Below are positions 1 to 8,253 of a DNA stretch of 12,075 nucleotides, piece after piece; positions within the stretch are counted from its first letter, which is position 1, and every line of letters begins with the position of its first letter. The stretch lies in assembly GCA_938003665.1 (NCBI GenBank), contig CALKYI010000028.1:1-12075 (forward strand), written 5' to 3'. This DNA is from an uncultured Flavobacteriales bacterium. Its GTDB lineage: Bacteria > Bacteroidota > Bacteroidia > Flavobacteriales_D > Sanyastnellaceae. Made by a program: the position numbers and the translations under genes. Under the pieces are notes generated by a model. The model was not told where the DNA came from and did not search any database. It saw only the letters and a program-made list of their open reading frames with translations.

Positions 1-1860
1 TTGCCCTTCATCCGGGTGGAGATGACCAATAAGGTCAAACAGGAAATCGGCTACTTCATCGGTGCTGCATTCGCCGTGACAGCGCTCCTGCTCTTCTTGT
101 TTTTCCGGAATCTCATTGTCATGGGGGTGAGCATGGTCGTGGTTGGCATTGGGGTGGTGTGGTCGGTGGGGAGCATCGTGTTGTTTGACTACGAGCTGAA
201 CCTCATGACCAGCTTGATTCCGCCGCTGATGATTGTCATCGGGGTGCCCAATTGCATTTACCTGGTCAACAAGTACCACGCGGAATACAAACGACACGGG
301 AACAAGGCGATGGCCTTGCAACGGATGATTGTCAAGGTGGGCAATGCCACGTTGTTGACCAACTTCACCACGGCCCTCGGATTCGCCACGTTTATCTTCA
401 CCCACAGCGAAATCCTGAAGCAATTCGGGGTCATCACCGCCCTGAACATCCTCGGTATGTTCGTCATTTCCATCGTGGTCATTCCGGCATTGATGGCGGG
501 ACTTCCGGCACCGAAGACGGAACACACGCGCTACCTCGACCGCCGTTGGATGTTAACCGTCGGGAACAAGCTGGTGCACATTTTGGAAGGGCACCGCACC
601 AAGGTTTACGTCGGGGCGGCTTTGGTGTTGCTGTTCAGCTTGACGGGCATCGTGCAGATGCAAACCACCGGGAACATTGTGGACGACATTCCCGACCGCG
701 ACCGAGTGATTCAGGACTTGCAATGGGTGGAGGCTCAATTTGGAGGGTCCATGCCCTTTGAAATCATGGTGGACACGCGTCGCCCCAAGGGTGCCACCAA
801 CAACAACTTGCTCAAGCGATTGGACCGCTTGCAAAACGTCTTGGACGATTACCCCGAGTTCAGCCGATCCGTGAGTGCTGCAGATGCAACAAAATTTGCC
901 TTCCAAGCATTCAAAAACGGCCACCCCAAGAACTACCGGCTCCCCCGTACCGGGATGGAGAAGACCCAGTTTGGCCCTTGGCTTCGGGAATCTGCGGATG
1001 CAGCAGAAGGTTCCGCCATGGCCGAAGGAGTGGTTGGAAACTTTTTTGACTCCACGCGGGCAGTGACCCGAGTAAGTGTCCAAATGGCCGATGTCGGCAC
1101 CCTCGAAATGCGGGAACTGTTGGATGAAGTTCGCCCGCGGGTGGATTCCATTTTCCCCCCAGAGAAATACGGCCTCATCATGACGGGTACGAGTGTGACC
1201 TTTTTAGAAGGAACTACATATATGGTTAAAAACCTGGGCATTTCGATCGCCTTGGCCATTTGCGTCATCGCTTTGATGATGGCCAGCCTGTTCAAGTCCT
1301 CGCGAATGGTGGCCATTGCCTTGGTTCCGAACTTATTTCCGCTGCTGTTTACAGCCGGGGTCATGGGGTGGTTTGGCATTCCCATCAAGCCGTCGACGGT
1401 GCTTGTATTCAGCATTGCGTTTGGTATTTCTGTCGACGACACCATTCACTTCTTGGCCAAGTACCGCCAAGAACTCAACATGAAAAGTTGGAACATCCGG
1501 CAGGCGGTGCTCTTGGCGCTCAAGGAAACAGGCGTCAGCATGATGTACACCTCCATCGTGCTGTTTTTCGGATTCCTCATGTTTGCGCTGTCCACTTTTG
1601 AAGGGACTCGATTCTTGGGAATTCTCGTTTCCATTACCTTGGCTGTAGCGATGAGCACCAACCTGTTGCTGCTGCCTTCCTTGCTGCTGGAGTTTGAAAA
1701 GGCCCTGACGACTCAATCGTTCTCCGAGCCTTTCTTTTCATTGCTCGACGAGGAAGAGGACATTGAACTGGAGGAATTGGAAATTCAGCAAGGCCTGTCT
1801 CCCGGCAAGGGCGATGAGCAGCACGAAGAGTTGAAGCGACAACGCCAGCAAAACACGTAA
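1..1860 (+). CDS. RND/MMPL-superfamily membrane exporter, 5'-truncated by window edge
   Basis: C-terminal 619 residues of an RND-superfamily permease (MMPL/Patched-like exporter). The reading frame is open to base 1, so the TTG there is almost certainly internal. Full-length relatives are roughly 750-800 residues, so the first membrane segment and most of the first periplasmic loop lie outside the window. Visible membrane segments are at about 18-36, 40-62, 70-90, 118-134, 143-168 and 202-219. A periplasmic loop (about 220-410) follows, then segments at about 413-431, 436-457, 466-485, 516-533 and 538-560. The second half carries the RND transmembrane-4-type motif GISVDDTIHF with Asp479-Asp480, expected to relay protons; the equivalent place in the first half is GVPNCIYL (81-88), without the acid pair. 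The protein ends in an acidic, hydrophilic tail (about 578-619). Substrate unknown; lipid or hydrophobic-compound export is a family-level guess. rmlA starts 12 bases downstream, implying co-transcription. Confidence 0.88.
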   Translation: MPFIRVEMTNKVKQEIGYFIGAAFAVTALLLFLFFRNLIVMGVSMVVVGIGVVWSVGSIVLFDYELNLMTSLIPPLMIVIGVPNCIYLVNKYHAEYKRHGNKAMALQRMIVKVGNATLLTNFTTALGFATFIFTHSEILKQFGVITALNILGMFVISIVVIPALMAGLPAPKTEHTRYLDRRWMLTVGNKLVHILEGHRTKVYVGAALVLLFSLTGIVQMQTTGNIVDDIPDRDRVIQDLQWVEAQFGGSMPFEIMVDTRRPKGATNNNLLKRLDRLQNVLDDYPEFSRSVSAADATKFAFQAFKNGHPKNYRLPRTGMEKTQFGPWLRESADAAEGSAMAEGVVGNFFDSTRAVTRVSVQMADVGTLEMRELLDEVRPRVDSIFPPEKYGLIMTGTSVTFLEGTTYMVKNLGISIALAICVIALMMASLFKSSRMVAIALVPNLFPLLFTAGVMGWFGIPIKPSTVLVFSIAFGISVDDTIHFLAKYRQELNMKSWNIRQAVLLALKETGVSMMYTSIVLFFGFLMFALSTFEGTRFLGILVSITLAVAMSTNLLLLPSLLLEFEKALTTQSFSEPFFSLLDEEEDIELEELEIQQGLSPGKGDEQHEELKRQRQQNT

Positions 1861-1872
1861 GCCAGCGATACC

Positions 1873-2757
1873 ATGAAAGGCATCATTTTAGCAGGAGGAT
1901 CGGGTACCCGGTTGTGGCCGTTGACCAAGGCGGTTTCCAAGCAGCTCATGCCGGTCTATGACAAGCCCATGATCTACTATCCGCTCTCGACCCTGATGTT
2001 GAGCGGTATCCGGGATGTTTTGATCATCAGTACGCCAACCGACTTGCCCGGTTTCCAGCGCTTGCTTGGGGACGGCTCGGACATCGGTTGTTCCATTCAG
2101 TATGCAGAGCAGCCGGAACCCAACGGATTGGCACAGGCCTTTGTCATTGGAGCGGATTTTATTGGTAACGACAAAGTGGCCTTGGTGCTCGGAGATAACA
2201 TCTTTTACGGCCCGAGTTTTGGGCGGCAATTGCGCGCGAACACCGACCCGGACGGAGCCATCGTCTACGCGTATTATGTGAACGATCCCGAGCGGTACGG
2301 TGTGGTGACGTTTGATGACAACGACAAGGCGGTGAGCATCGTGGAAAAGCCGGTCAATCCGCCATCCAACTACGCAGTCCCGGGCTTGTATTTCTACGAT
2401 AATGATGTGGTGGAAATTGCCGCTAACCTGGAACCGAGTGCGCGAGGGGAATACGAAATCACGGACGTCAACAAAGCCTACCTCGAAGCGGGCAAGTTGT
2501 TCGTCTCGAAAATGGACCGCGGCATGGCTTGGTTGGACACGGGAACGCACCATTCCCTCATGCAAGCCTCCCAGTACGTTCAAGTCATCGAGGAGCGGCA
2601 GGGGCTAAAAATCGGCTGTGTCGAAGAAATCGCCTGGCGCATGGGGTACATCGACGACGCCACCTTGGAAGCGGTGGCCCGTCCCCTCCAAAAATCAGGC
2701 TACGGCGACTACTTGCTCGAACAATTGAAGCGCGGACGCGGAAAGTCTCGAACATGA
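1873..2757 (+). CDS. rmlA: Glucose-1-phosphate thymidylyltransferase (RmlA/RfbA)
   Basis: Cytoplasmic nucleotidyltransferase that makes dTDP-glucose from dTTP and glucose-1-phosphate, the first step towards dTDP-L-rhamnose and other dTDP-sugars of surface polysaccharides. At 294 residues it has the normal family length and is full-length. The N-terminal nucleotide-binding signature GGSGTRLWPLT is at 8-18, followed by SKQLMPVYDKPMIYYPLS. The metal-binding Asp108 lies in LGDNIFYG, EKP (158-160) is the sugar-phosphate-binding lysine region, and Asp222 in MAWLDTG matches the second conserved aspartate. The ATG lies 12 bases after the exporter stop; no Shine-Dalgarno sequence is visible, usual for Bacteroidota. 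Its TGA overlaps the ATG of the next gene (ATGA at 2754-2757), so translation is probably coupled. The other rhamnose genes (rmlB, C, D) are not in this window. The family assignment is firm. Confidence 0.96.
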   Translation: MKGIILAGGSGTRLWPLTKAVSKQLMPVYDKPMIYYPLSTLMLSGIRDVLIISTPTDLPGFQRLLGDGSDIGCSIQYAEQPEPNGLAQAFVIGADFIGNDKVALVLGDNIFYGPSFGRQLRANTDPDGAIVYAYYVNDPERYGVVTFDDNDKAVSIVEKPVNPPSNYAVPGLYFYDNDVVEIAANLEPSARGEYEITDVNKAYLEAGKLFVSKMDRGMAWLDTGTHHSLMQASQYVQVIEERQGLKIGCVEEIAWRMGYIDDATLEAVARPLQKSGYGDYLLEQLKRGRGKSRT

Positions 2758-3737
2758 CCCACCCGAACCTGATCCGGCTGAAACAGCAGGCCGACGCGGC
2801 CATTGAGGCGTTTCTTCAGCAGTGGCCTCGGACTGCTGGTGACGGCTTGTACGCACCTGTTCACTACCTCATGGAATTGGGAGGGAAGCGCCTGCGCGCG
2901 GTTCTTGCCTTGTCTGCGGCCGAAGCTGAGGGCGCGAAGTGCGAAGCCGCTTTTCCCGTCGCTATGGGAGTGGAGCTCTTTCACAATTTCACCTTGATGC
3001 ACGACGACATCATGGACGCGGCTCCCTTGCGCCGTGGAAAGGAAACGGTGCACATCAAGTGGGACGAAAACGCTGCCATCTTATCGGGTGATGCGATGTA
3101 CACGCTGGCCCATATGGCGTTGGCGCAGTTGCCAGCGGCTGGGTTACCCGCCGCGTTGAAGCTCTTTAACCAGACGGCCCTCGAGGTGTGTTTGGGCCAG
3201 CAAAGCGATATGGCTTTTGAAACACGCAACGACGTCACCGTTGCGGAGTACATGGAAATGATTCGCCTCAAGACGTCAGTCTTAGTGGCTGCCTCTTTGG
3301 CACTTGGGGCGATAGCTGCCGGTGCATCTGACGACCGCGTAAAGCTCTGGTATGCCTTAGGTGAAGAGCTGGGCCTTGCCTTCCAAATGCAGGATGACCT
3401 CTTGGATGCGTTTGGCGACGAGCAAGTGGGCAAACAACTTGGAGGCGACATCCTCGCTGACAAAAAGACCTTCTTGCGCCTGTACACCCAGGAAAACGGT
3501 GGGGAGACGGCGCGCGAGGTGCTGGCCAAATGGGACGGACAACGCAGCGATGCGCCAGCTAAAATCGAGGCGGTTCGTGCGGCCATGTCAGCGGCTGGTG
3601 CACCAGAAGCGGCGCAGCAACTGATGCACGGACACGTGGCGAAGGCCATGGCGAGTGCTGAAGCGCTGGGGCTTCAAGGAAGCCACTTGGAGTGGTTCCA
3701 ATTCTTGGGGGGGATGGTGACCCAACGAACCTCGTGA
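2754..3737 (+). CDS. Trans-isoprenyl diphosphate synthase (polyprenyl synthetase family)
   Basis: Condenses isopentenyl diphosphate with allylic diphosphates to give linear isoprenoids. The start is the ATG inside the ATGA overlap with rmlA, giving 327 residues, typical for the family; an upstream in-frame GTG would put 75 unrelated residues inside rmlA. The substrate-binding GGKRLR motif is at 43-48. The first aspartate-rich motif DDIMD is at 84-88, followed by the conserved arginines of APLRRGK. The second aspartate-rich motif DDLLD is at 214-218, after FQMQ. All catalytic motifs are intact. An aromatic residue (Phe79) lies five positions before the first motif, which in this family usually limits chain length, so a short product (C15 farnesyl or C20 geranylgeranyl diphosphate) is likely; this is inferred, and a longer quinone side chain cannot be excluded. 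A GTGA overlap links it to the next gene. Confidence 0.94.
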   Translation: MTHPNLIRLKQQADAAIEAFLQQWPRTAGDGLYAPVHYLMELGGKRLRAVLALSAAEAEGAKCEAAFPVAMGVELFHNFTLMHDDIMDAAPLRRGKETVHIKWDENAAILSGDAMYTLAHMALAQLPAAGLPAALKLFNQTALEVCLGQQSDMAFETRNDVTVAEYMEMIRLKTSVLVAASLALGAIAAGASDDRVKLWYALGEELGLAFQMQDDLLDAFGDEQVGKQLGGDILADKKTFLRLYTQENGGETAREVLAKWDGQRSDAPAKIEAVRAAMSAAGAPEAAQQLMHGHVAKAMASAEALGLQGSHLEWFQFLGGMVTQRTS

Positions 3738-4120
3738 ATGTGGAACATGAAACCACGTTGACGCGCTGGTTGGACGGCCGCAGCTTGCCCGAGGGACGTT
3801 CCATCGAAGCATTCAAGCAAGCGGTCACGCAACAATTGGTCAAGGATTTTCAATGGGACGCGGAGCGCGTAGCGGAGGTGCGGATCTCCCTGCTGCAGTT
3901 GTTGGAAGACGAAATCAATTGGGGGATGGACCGCAATCCGACTGCCTTGTTTGCCAGTTTTTACCGATTGGATCTGGGGGAGGGCGTCATTCGCGAGGTG
4001 ATGGACTGGAACGAACGGCCCCAAGCTGCCGCGAAGTTGGCGGCCTTGTGCCTCGAGCGTGCTGCGCAAAAGGTGTGGCTGCGCTGGACCTTCGGCGCCG
4101 TCAATACCACACGTGGCTGA
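3734..4120 (+). CDS. Small uncharacterised alpha-helical protein, probably a conserved Bacteroidota family
   Basis: Predicted 128-residue soluble protein with no signal peptide, membrane segment or catalytic motif that I recognise. I chose the GTG at 3734 because it overlaps the TGA of the prenyl synthetase gene as GTGA, mirroring the ATGA junction just upstream; a second in-frame GTG at 3740 is an alternative. An upstream GTG at 3692 would overlap the synthetase by 46 bases and is less likely. The sequence is charged and predicted helical. Its C-terminal half has a pattern I associate, from memory, with small uncharacterised Bacteroidota proteins: a helix ending in LFASFYRLDLGEGVI (72-86), then a linker, then LAALCLERAAQKVWLR (102-117). 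In those relatives the segments read roughly 'LLYxIDVxExK' and 'LIxxREWQKVxxR'. Function unknown. Coding GC and style match the neighbours, so there is no sign of transfer. Confidence 0.75.
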   Translation: MNVEHETTLTRWLDGRSLPEGRSIEAFKQAVTQQLVKDFQWDAERVAEVRISLLQLLEDEINWGMDRNPTALFASFYRLDLGEGVIREVMDWNERPQAAAKLAALCLERAAQKVWLRWTFGAVNTTRG

Positions 4121-4167
4121 GGCGACAGCTTCCTTAGGATTTCCTTCACCTTCTAGTGGGCTCAGTG

Positions 4168-4175
4168 TATCTTTG
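4168..4175 (+). promoter_or_regulatory. Putative Bacteroidota -7 promoter element for odhAB
   Basis: TATCTTTG is a perfect match to the Bacteroidota -7 consensus TAnnTTTG, 25 bases before the odhA ATG and inside the 80-base gap after the previous gene. A start of transcription near 4180-4182 would leave a leader of about 20 nucleotides. No clear TTG or TTTG -33 element sits 17-23 bases upstream (the nearest is TTTC at 4140), so the promoter may be weak, activator-dependent or chance. It suggests odhAB is transcribed separately from the upstream operon. I see no terminator between 4120 and 4201, so read-through is also possible. Confidence 0.5.
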
Positions 4176-4200
4176 TTACACGAACCCACGTATAGTCCGC

Positions 4201-6927
4201 ATGGACCCTTTAGATTTCATCAGCCAAGCTGAGCCGCAAGCGATTGAATCTCTGTACCAGCAGTACCGTTCAAACCCGAATTCCGTTGACGCGAGTTGGC
4301 GGCTTTTTTTTAAAGGCTTTGATTTGGCTACCGCCTCCTATGGCGAGGATGCAGCGTCCCCTCAGACCCTCAAGGAATTTCAAGTTATCAACCTGATTCA
4401 CGCGTACCGCGTCCGGGGCCACTTCTTCACGAAGACCAATCCGGTACGAGCCCGTCGCGTGTACAGTCCGGATTTAAGCTTGGAGAATTTCGGTCTGTCG
4501 GCGGCGGATCTAGACACGGTCTTTCAGGCAGGAACGGAAGTGGGCATCGGGCCTTCGACGCTGAAGGAGATCGTCGACCATCTGGAACTCACGTACTGCC
4601 ATGCCATCGGTATCGAGTACATGTCCATCCAGGACGTGGAGCGCCAGGCCTGGGTGCGCGAGCACATCGAGCTCGCCAACCGCCCGCGCATCGGCGTAGA
4701 GGACCGGGTGCAGATTTTGAAAAAACTCGCACAGGCGACCTTGTTTGAAGAGTTTCTTCAGAAAAAGTTTGTCGGCCAAAAGCGCTTTTCCCTCGAGGGC
4801 GGTGAGACCTTGATTGCGGCGTTGGACGCCGTGGTGGAAGAAGGCACCAAGCACGGGGTGAAGGAGGTGTTCATCGGCATGGCCCACCGCGGACGTTTGT
4901 CGACCTTGGCTCACATTCTCGGCAAGCCCTACGAGGAGATTTTCTGCGAATTCGAAGGCAAAGCTTACGACGAAGAAGGCGAATTCGATGGTGACGTCAA
5001 GTACCACCTCGGCTACTCGCGCACCTTGAAGGCGGATACCGGAGAGGAAGTGACCATTTCGTTGGCACCCAACCCGTCTCACCTCGAAGCCGTCGGGCCG
5101 GTGGTGGAAGGCTTGTCACGTGCACGCATCGATGCCTTGGGGGGGGAAGAATCGGCGGTCCTGCCGATCTTGATCCACGGTGACGCTGCGATCTCTGGCC
5201 AAGGTGTTGTCTACGAGGTAGCGCAAATGGCCCAACTCGATGGCTACCGGACGGGCGGAACCGTCCACATCGTGGTCAACAACCAGGTGGGCTTCACGAC
5301 GAATTATTTGGACGGGCGGAGCTCGATTTACTGCACCGATGTGGGCAAAGTGACCCAGTCGCTCGTATTCCACGTCAACGCTGACGAGGCGGAAGCTGTG
5401 GTTCAGGTCATGCGCATCGCGTTGGCCTACCGCCAGCGGTGGAATCAGGACGTCTACATCGATTTGCTGGGGTACCGCAAATATGGCCACAACGAAGGTG
5501 ACGAACCCATGTTCACGCAGCCGCAGTTGTACAAGGCCATTGCCAAACACGACAATCCGTTCAAGCTGTACACCGACCGACTCGTGGCCGACGGCAGCAT
5601 GAAGCAGGAAGAAGTGGAGCGGGTGCGCACCGATTTGCAGTCCCGCATGGAAAAGGCCTTCGAAAAAGCGCAGAAGCGTGAAATGGCCAGTGTCGAGGAT
5701 TTCTTGGGCGAGCTCTGGGCATCGTACAACGCCGCCGATGAGTCAGCCTTGGCGAGCACGCCCAAAACAGCCGTGGCCGAGAAAAAGCTCAAGGCGTTGG
5801 CTGTGGCGATGTCCACCTTGCCGGAAGGGAAGAAATTTTACCGGAAGGTCCAGCGCCTCATGCGGGACCGGTTGAAGATGATTGAGGAGGACCGATTGGA
5901 TTGGGCGCTCGGAGAATTGCTGGCATACGCCACGCTCTTGGTGGAAGGCCACCCCGTGCGAATCAGCGGTCAAGATGTCGAGCGCGGCACGTTCTCGCAC
6001 CGCCACGCGGTGGTGAAAACCGAAGACAGCGAGGAGGAGGTGATTCCATTGAACTTGCTGGACAAGAAACAAGCTAAGTTGACCATTTTCAACTCGCTGT
6101 TGAGTGAATATGCAGTCTCTGGTTTTGACTACGGATACGCCTTTGCAACGCCCAATGGTCTGACCATTTGGGAGGCGCAATTCGGCGATTTCAACAACGG
6201 TGCACAGATCCTGTTCGACCAATTTTTGAGTGCAGCCGAGGACAAGTGGCGGACGATGAATGGCCTCACCCTTCTGCTGCCACACGGATACGAAGGCATG
6301 GGTTCTGAGCACAGCTCGGGTCGCATGGAGCGGTTCTTGCAACTCGGTAGTGGAGACAATTTCTTTGTCTGCAACATCACCGAACCGGCCAACTATTTCC
6401 ACCTCTTGCGCCGACAAGTCAAGTTCGGATTCCGCAAGCCGTTGGTGGTCTTCACGCCCAAAAAATTGTTGCGCTACCCCAAGGCGGTGTCTGGCTTTGC
6501 TGCCATGGCCAAAGGAGGGTTCCAGAAGGTCATCGACGATCCGCGCATGGCGACCGCTTCGGCGCGCAAGCCAGTCGATACCGTGGTCCTCTGCTCGGGC
6601 AAAATTTATTATGACCTAATCGAGCGCCTAGAGGAACAGGCCGCTCCGAACATAGCGTTTGTGCGCGTGGAGCAACTCCATCCGCTTCCCCAAGCGGAAT
6701 TGGATGCGGTCGTTCAGCAGTACGGTTCCGATGTCAATTGCATTTGGGTTCAAGAGGAACCCCAAAACATGGGCGCTTGGTCGTTCATGTTGCAGCATTA
6801 CACTTCGGTTCCGTTGAGCGTGATTTCGCGCAGTTTGAGTGCGAGCCCGGCTTCGGGCAGCTCGGCGGTTCATGCTAAGCGCCAGTCGGCCATCATCGAC
6901 GAGGTTTTTTCGCATGCCAACGGTTAA
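4201..6927 (+). CDS. odhA: 2-oxoglutarate dehydrogenase E1 component
   Basis: Thiamine-diphosphate-dependent E1 subunit (also called SucA) of the 2-oxoglutarate dehydrogenase complex. It decarboxylates 2-oxoglutarate and passes the succinyl group to the lipoyl arm of E2. Starting at the ATG at 4201 gives 908 residues beginning MDPLDFISQAEPQAIESLYQ, the family-typical N-terminal E2-binding segment. A TTG 45 bases upstream would translate the promoter region and is rejected. The conserved DASWRLFFKGFD segment follows at once. Active-site histidines are His229 (MAHRGRLSTL) and His269 (VKYHLGYSR). The thiamine-diphosphate/metal motif runs from Gly327-Asp328 (GDAAISGQG) to Asn360-Asn361-Gln362. 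The transketolase-like pyrimidine-binding domain occupies roughly 560-760, including GMGSEHSSGRMERFLQL. The C-terminal domain includes WVQEEPQNMGAWSFM. No Shine-Dalgarno sequence is seen. odhB follows after 84 bases. Confidence 0.97.
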   Translation: MDPLDFISQAEPQAIESLYQQYRSNPNSVDASWRLFFKGFDLATASYGEDAASPQTLKEFQVINLIHAYRVRGHFFTKTNPVRARRVYSPDLSLENFGLSAADLDTVFQAGTEVGIGPSTLKEIVDHLELTYCHAIGIEYMSIQDVERQAWVREHIELANRPRIGVEDRVQILKKLAQATLFEEFLQKKFVGQKRFSLEGGETLIAALDAVVEEGTKHGVKEVFIGMAHRGRLSTLAHILGKPYEEIFCEFEGKAYDEEGEFDGDVKYHLGYSRTLKADTGEEVTISLAPNPSHLEAVGPVVEGLSRARIDALGGEESAVLPILIHGDAAISGQGVVYEVAQMAQLDGYRTGGTVHIVVNNQVGFTTNYLDGRSSIYCTDVGKVTQSLVFHVNADEAEAVVQVMRIALAYRQRWNQDVYIDLLGYRKYGHNEGDEPMFTQPQLYKAIAKHDNPFKLYTDRLVADGSMKQEEVERVRTDLQSRMEKAFEKAQKREMASVEDFLGELWASYNAADESALASTPKTAVAEKKLKALAVAMSTLPEGKKFYRKVQRLMRDRLKMIEEDRLDWALGELLAYATLLVEGHPVRISGQDVERGTFSHRHAVVKTEDSEEEVIPLNLLDKKQAKLTIFNSLLSEYAVSGFDYGYAFATPNGLTIWEAQFGDFNNGAQILFDQFLSAAEDKWRTMNGLTLLLPHGYEGMGSEHSSGRMERFLQLGSGDNFFVCNITEPANYFHLLRRQVKFGFRKPLVVFTPKKLLRYPKAVSGFAAMAKGGFQKVIDDPRMATASARKPVDTVVLCSGKIYYDLIERLEEQAAPNIAFVRVEQLHPLPQAELDAVVQQYGSDVNCIWVQEEPQNMGAWSFMLQHYTSVPLSVISRSLSASPASGSSAVHAKRQSAIIDEVFSHANG

Positions 6928-7011
6928 GAAAAGATGGAGTGTCGGCCCCAATGCGGTTGACTTCCGTTGTTAATTGCACGCTAACGTCCATTCCAATACA
7001 CACGACGAATC

Positions 7012-8253
7012 ATGTCCCAACTTGAAATGAAAGTCCCGAGTCCGGGAGAGTCCATCAGTGAAGTGGAAATCGCTACTTGGCTTGTGTCCGATGGCGATTA
7101 CGTGGAAAAAGACCAGGCCATTGCGGAGGTGGATTCGGACAAAGCCACGCTCGAACTTCCCGCAGAGGCGGCCGGAATCATCACGCTGAAGGCAGAGGAA
7201 GGGGACACGATTGAAGTGGGCGCGGTGTGTTGCCTGATCGACACATCGGCCAAAGCTCCAGCGAAGAAGGCTGCACCGGCTCCTAAAGCGGAACCGGCTC
7301 CAGCACCGGCTCCTGCGCCGGCACCAGCCCCAGCCCCAGCCGCGAAAGCCACCCACGCCGCCGGACATCCGTCTCCAGCTGCCAAGAAAATGCTGGCGGA
7401 GAGTGGATTGTCTGCCGCTCAGGTTCAAGGCACGGGACGCGACGGACGCATTTTGAAGCAAGACGTCCTGGCCGCGTTGGCCGCAGGATTTGACGGTTCT
7501 TCCGCAGCCCAGTGGGGCGGATCGCGCGACGTGCGACGGGAGAAAATGTCCATGCTGCGTCGCAAAGTGGCGGAGCGATTGGTGGGCGTCAAGAATGAAA
7601 CCGCCATGCTGACCACGTTCAATGAAGTGGACATGAAGCCGGTCATGGATTTGCGCGCGAAATACAAGGACGCTTTTCGTGAAGCACACGGCGTTGGCCT
7701 GGGCTTCATGAGTTTCTTTACCAAGGCGGTTACCCACGCCATTGCCCAGTTCCCAGCGGTCAACGGCATGATCGATGGCAAGGAAATCATCTTGCCGGAG
7801 TATGCTGACATCGGCATCGCTGTGAGCTCGCCGAAAGGCTTGATGGTCCCCGTTGTTCGCAACGCAGAGACGATGAGCCTGGCTCAGATTGAAGCTGAAA
7901 TCAAGCGCTTGGCCATCCGGGCACGAGACGGCGAACTGGGCATCGATGAAATGCAAGGCGGCACGTTTACCATCACCAATGGAGGCGTCTTTGGGTCCAT
8001 GTTGTCAACCCCTATCATCAACCCGCCTCAAAGCGCCATTTTGGGTATGCACAACATCGTGGAACGCCCCGTTGCGGTCAACGGCAAGGTCGAGGTACGC
8101 CCCGTCATGTACGTTGCCTTGAGCTACGACCACCGCATCATCGACGGAAAGGAGAGCGTCGGATTCTTGTACGCCATCAAGGAGATGATTGAGCAACCCG
8201 AGCGTCTGCTCTTCACCGGTAAGAGCCCGGAAGAAGTCCTGCTCGGCCTTTGA
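7012..8253 (+). CDS. odhB: Dihydrolipoamide succinyltransferase, E2 of 2-oxoglutarate dehydrogenase
   Basis: Core E2 subunit (also called SucB) that transfers the succinyl group from its lipoyl arm to coenzyme A. It has 413 residues, normal for the family. The lipoyl domain spans about 2-77, with Lys44 in VDSDKATLEL as the lipoylation site. An Ala/Pro-rich flexible linker runs about 79-118, and the E3/E1-binding peripheral domain about 119-155 (HPSPAAKKMLAESGL ... GRDGRILKQDVLAAL). The catalytic domain fills the rest and has the acyltransferase signature SYDHRIIDG with His374 and Asp378. Only one lipoyl domain is present, as usual for OdhB. The 84-base gap after odhA has no convincing promoter or terminator, so co-transcription with odhA is expected. 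The E3 subunit is not in the window. An intrinsic hairpin begins just after the stop codon. Confidence 0.97.
   Translation: MSQLEMKVPSPGESISEVEIATWLVSDGDYVEKDQAIAEVDSDKATLELPAEAAGIITLKAEEGDTIEVGAVCCLIDTSAKAPAKKAAPAPKAEPAPAPAPAPAPAPAPAAKATHAAGHPSPAAKKMLAESGLSAAQVQGTGRDGRILKQDVLAALAAGFDGSSAAQWGGSRDVRREKMSMLRRKVAERLVGVKNETAMLTTFNEVDMKPVMDLRAKYKDAFREAHGVGLGFMSFFTKAVTHAIAQFPAVNGMIDGKEIILPEYADIGIAVSSPKGLMVPVVRNAETMSLAQIEAEIKRLAIRARDGELGIDEMQGGTFTITNGGVFGSMLSTPIINPPQSAILGMHNIVERPVAVNGKVEVRPVMYVALSYDHRIIDGKESVGFLYAIKEMIEQPERLLFTGKSPEEVLLGL
7294..7341 (+). repeat. Low-complexity Pro-Ala repeat in the OdhB linker
   Basis: Sixteen codons encode eight consecutive Pro-Ala units (residues 95-110), built from degenerate CCG/CCT/CCC/CCA and GCT/GCA/GCG/GCC codons. 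Such stretches form the extended, mobile linker that lets the lipoyl domain swing between active sites. The mixed codon use suggests the repeat is kept by selection on the protein, not recent slippage. The number of units may vary between strains. Confidence 0.85.

Noticed and set aside
2529..2753. Upstream extension of the prenyl synthetase frame from a GTG
   Set aside because: It lies wholly inside rmlA in another frame, adds 75 residues unlike the family, and the ATG in the ATGA overlap gives the normal protein length.
4156..4200. TTG-initiated extension of odhA
   Set aside because: It would translate the putative promoter; the ATG at 4201 begins with the conserved N-terminal motif of the family.
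6918..6969. Short inverted repeat CAACGG / CCGTTG around the odhA stop and odhA-odhB gap
   Set aside because: Only 6 bp with a 40-base loop and no U tract, so it is not a convincing terminator or attenuator; no TAnnTTTG element is seen in this gap either.
7261..7350. Repetitive stretch in odhB considered as a tandem DNA repeat or CRISPR-like array
   Set aside because: The repetition is at the Pro-Ala protein level with mixed codons, has no spacer structure, and is the usual E2 linker.
6970..7956. Long open frame antisense to odhB (328 codons)
   Set aside because: It has a His/Arg/Ser-rich shadow composition opposite a certain gene in GC-rich DNA, with no family resemblance or promoter; it is a by-product of odhB codon bias.
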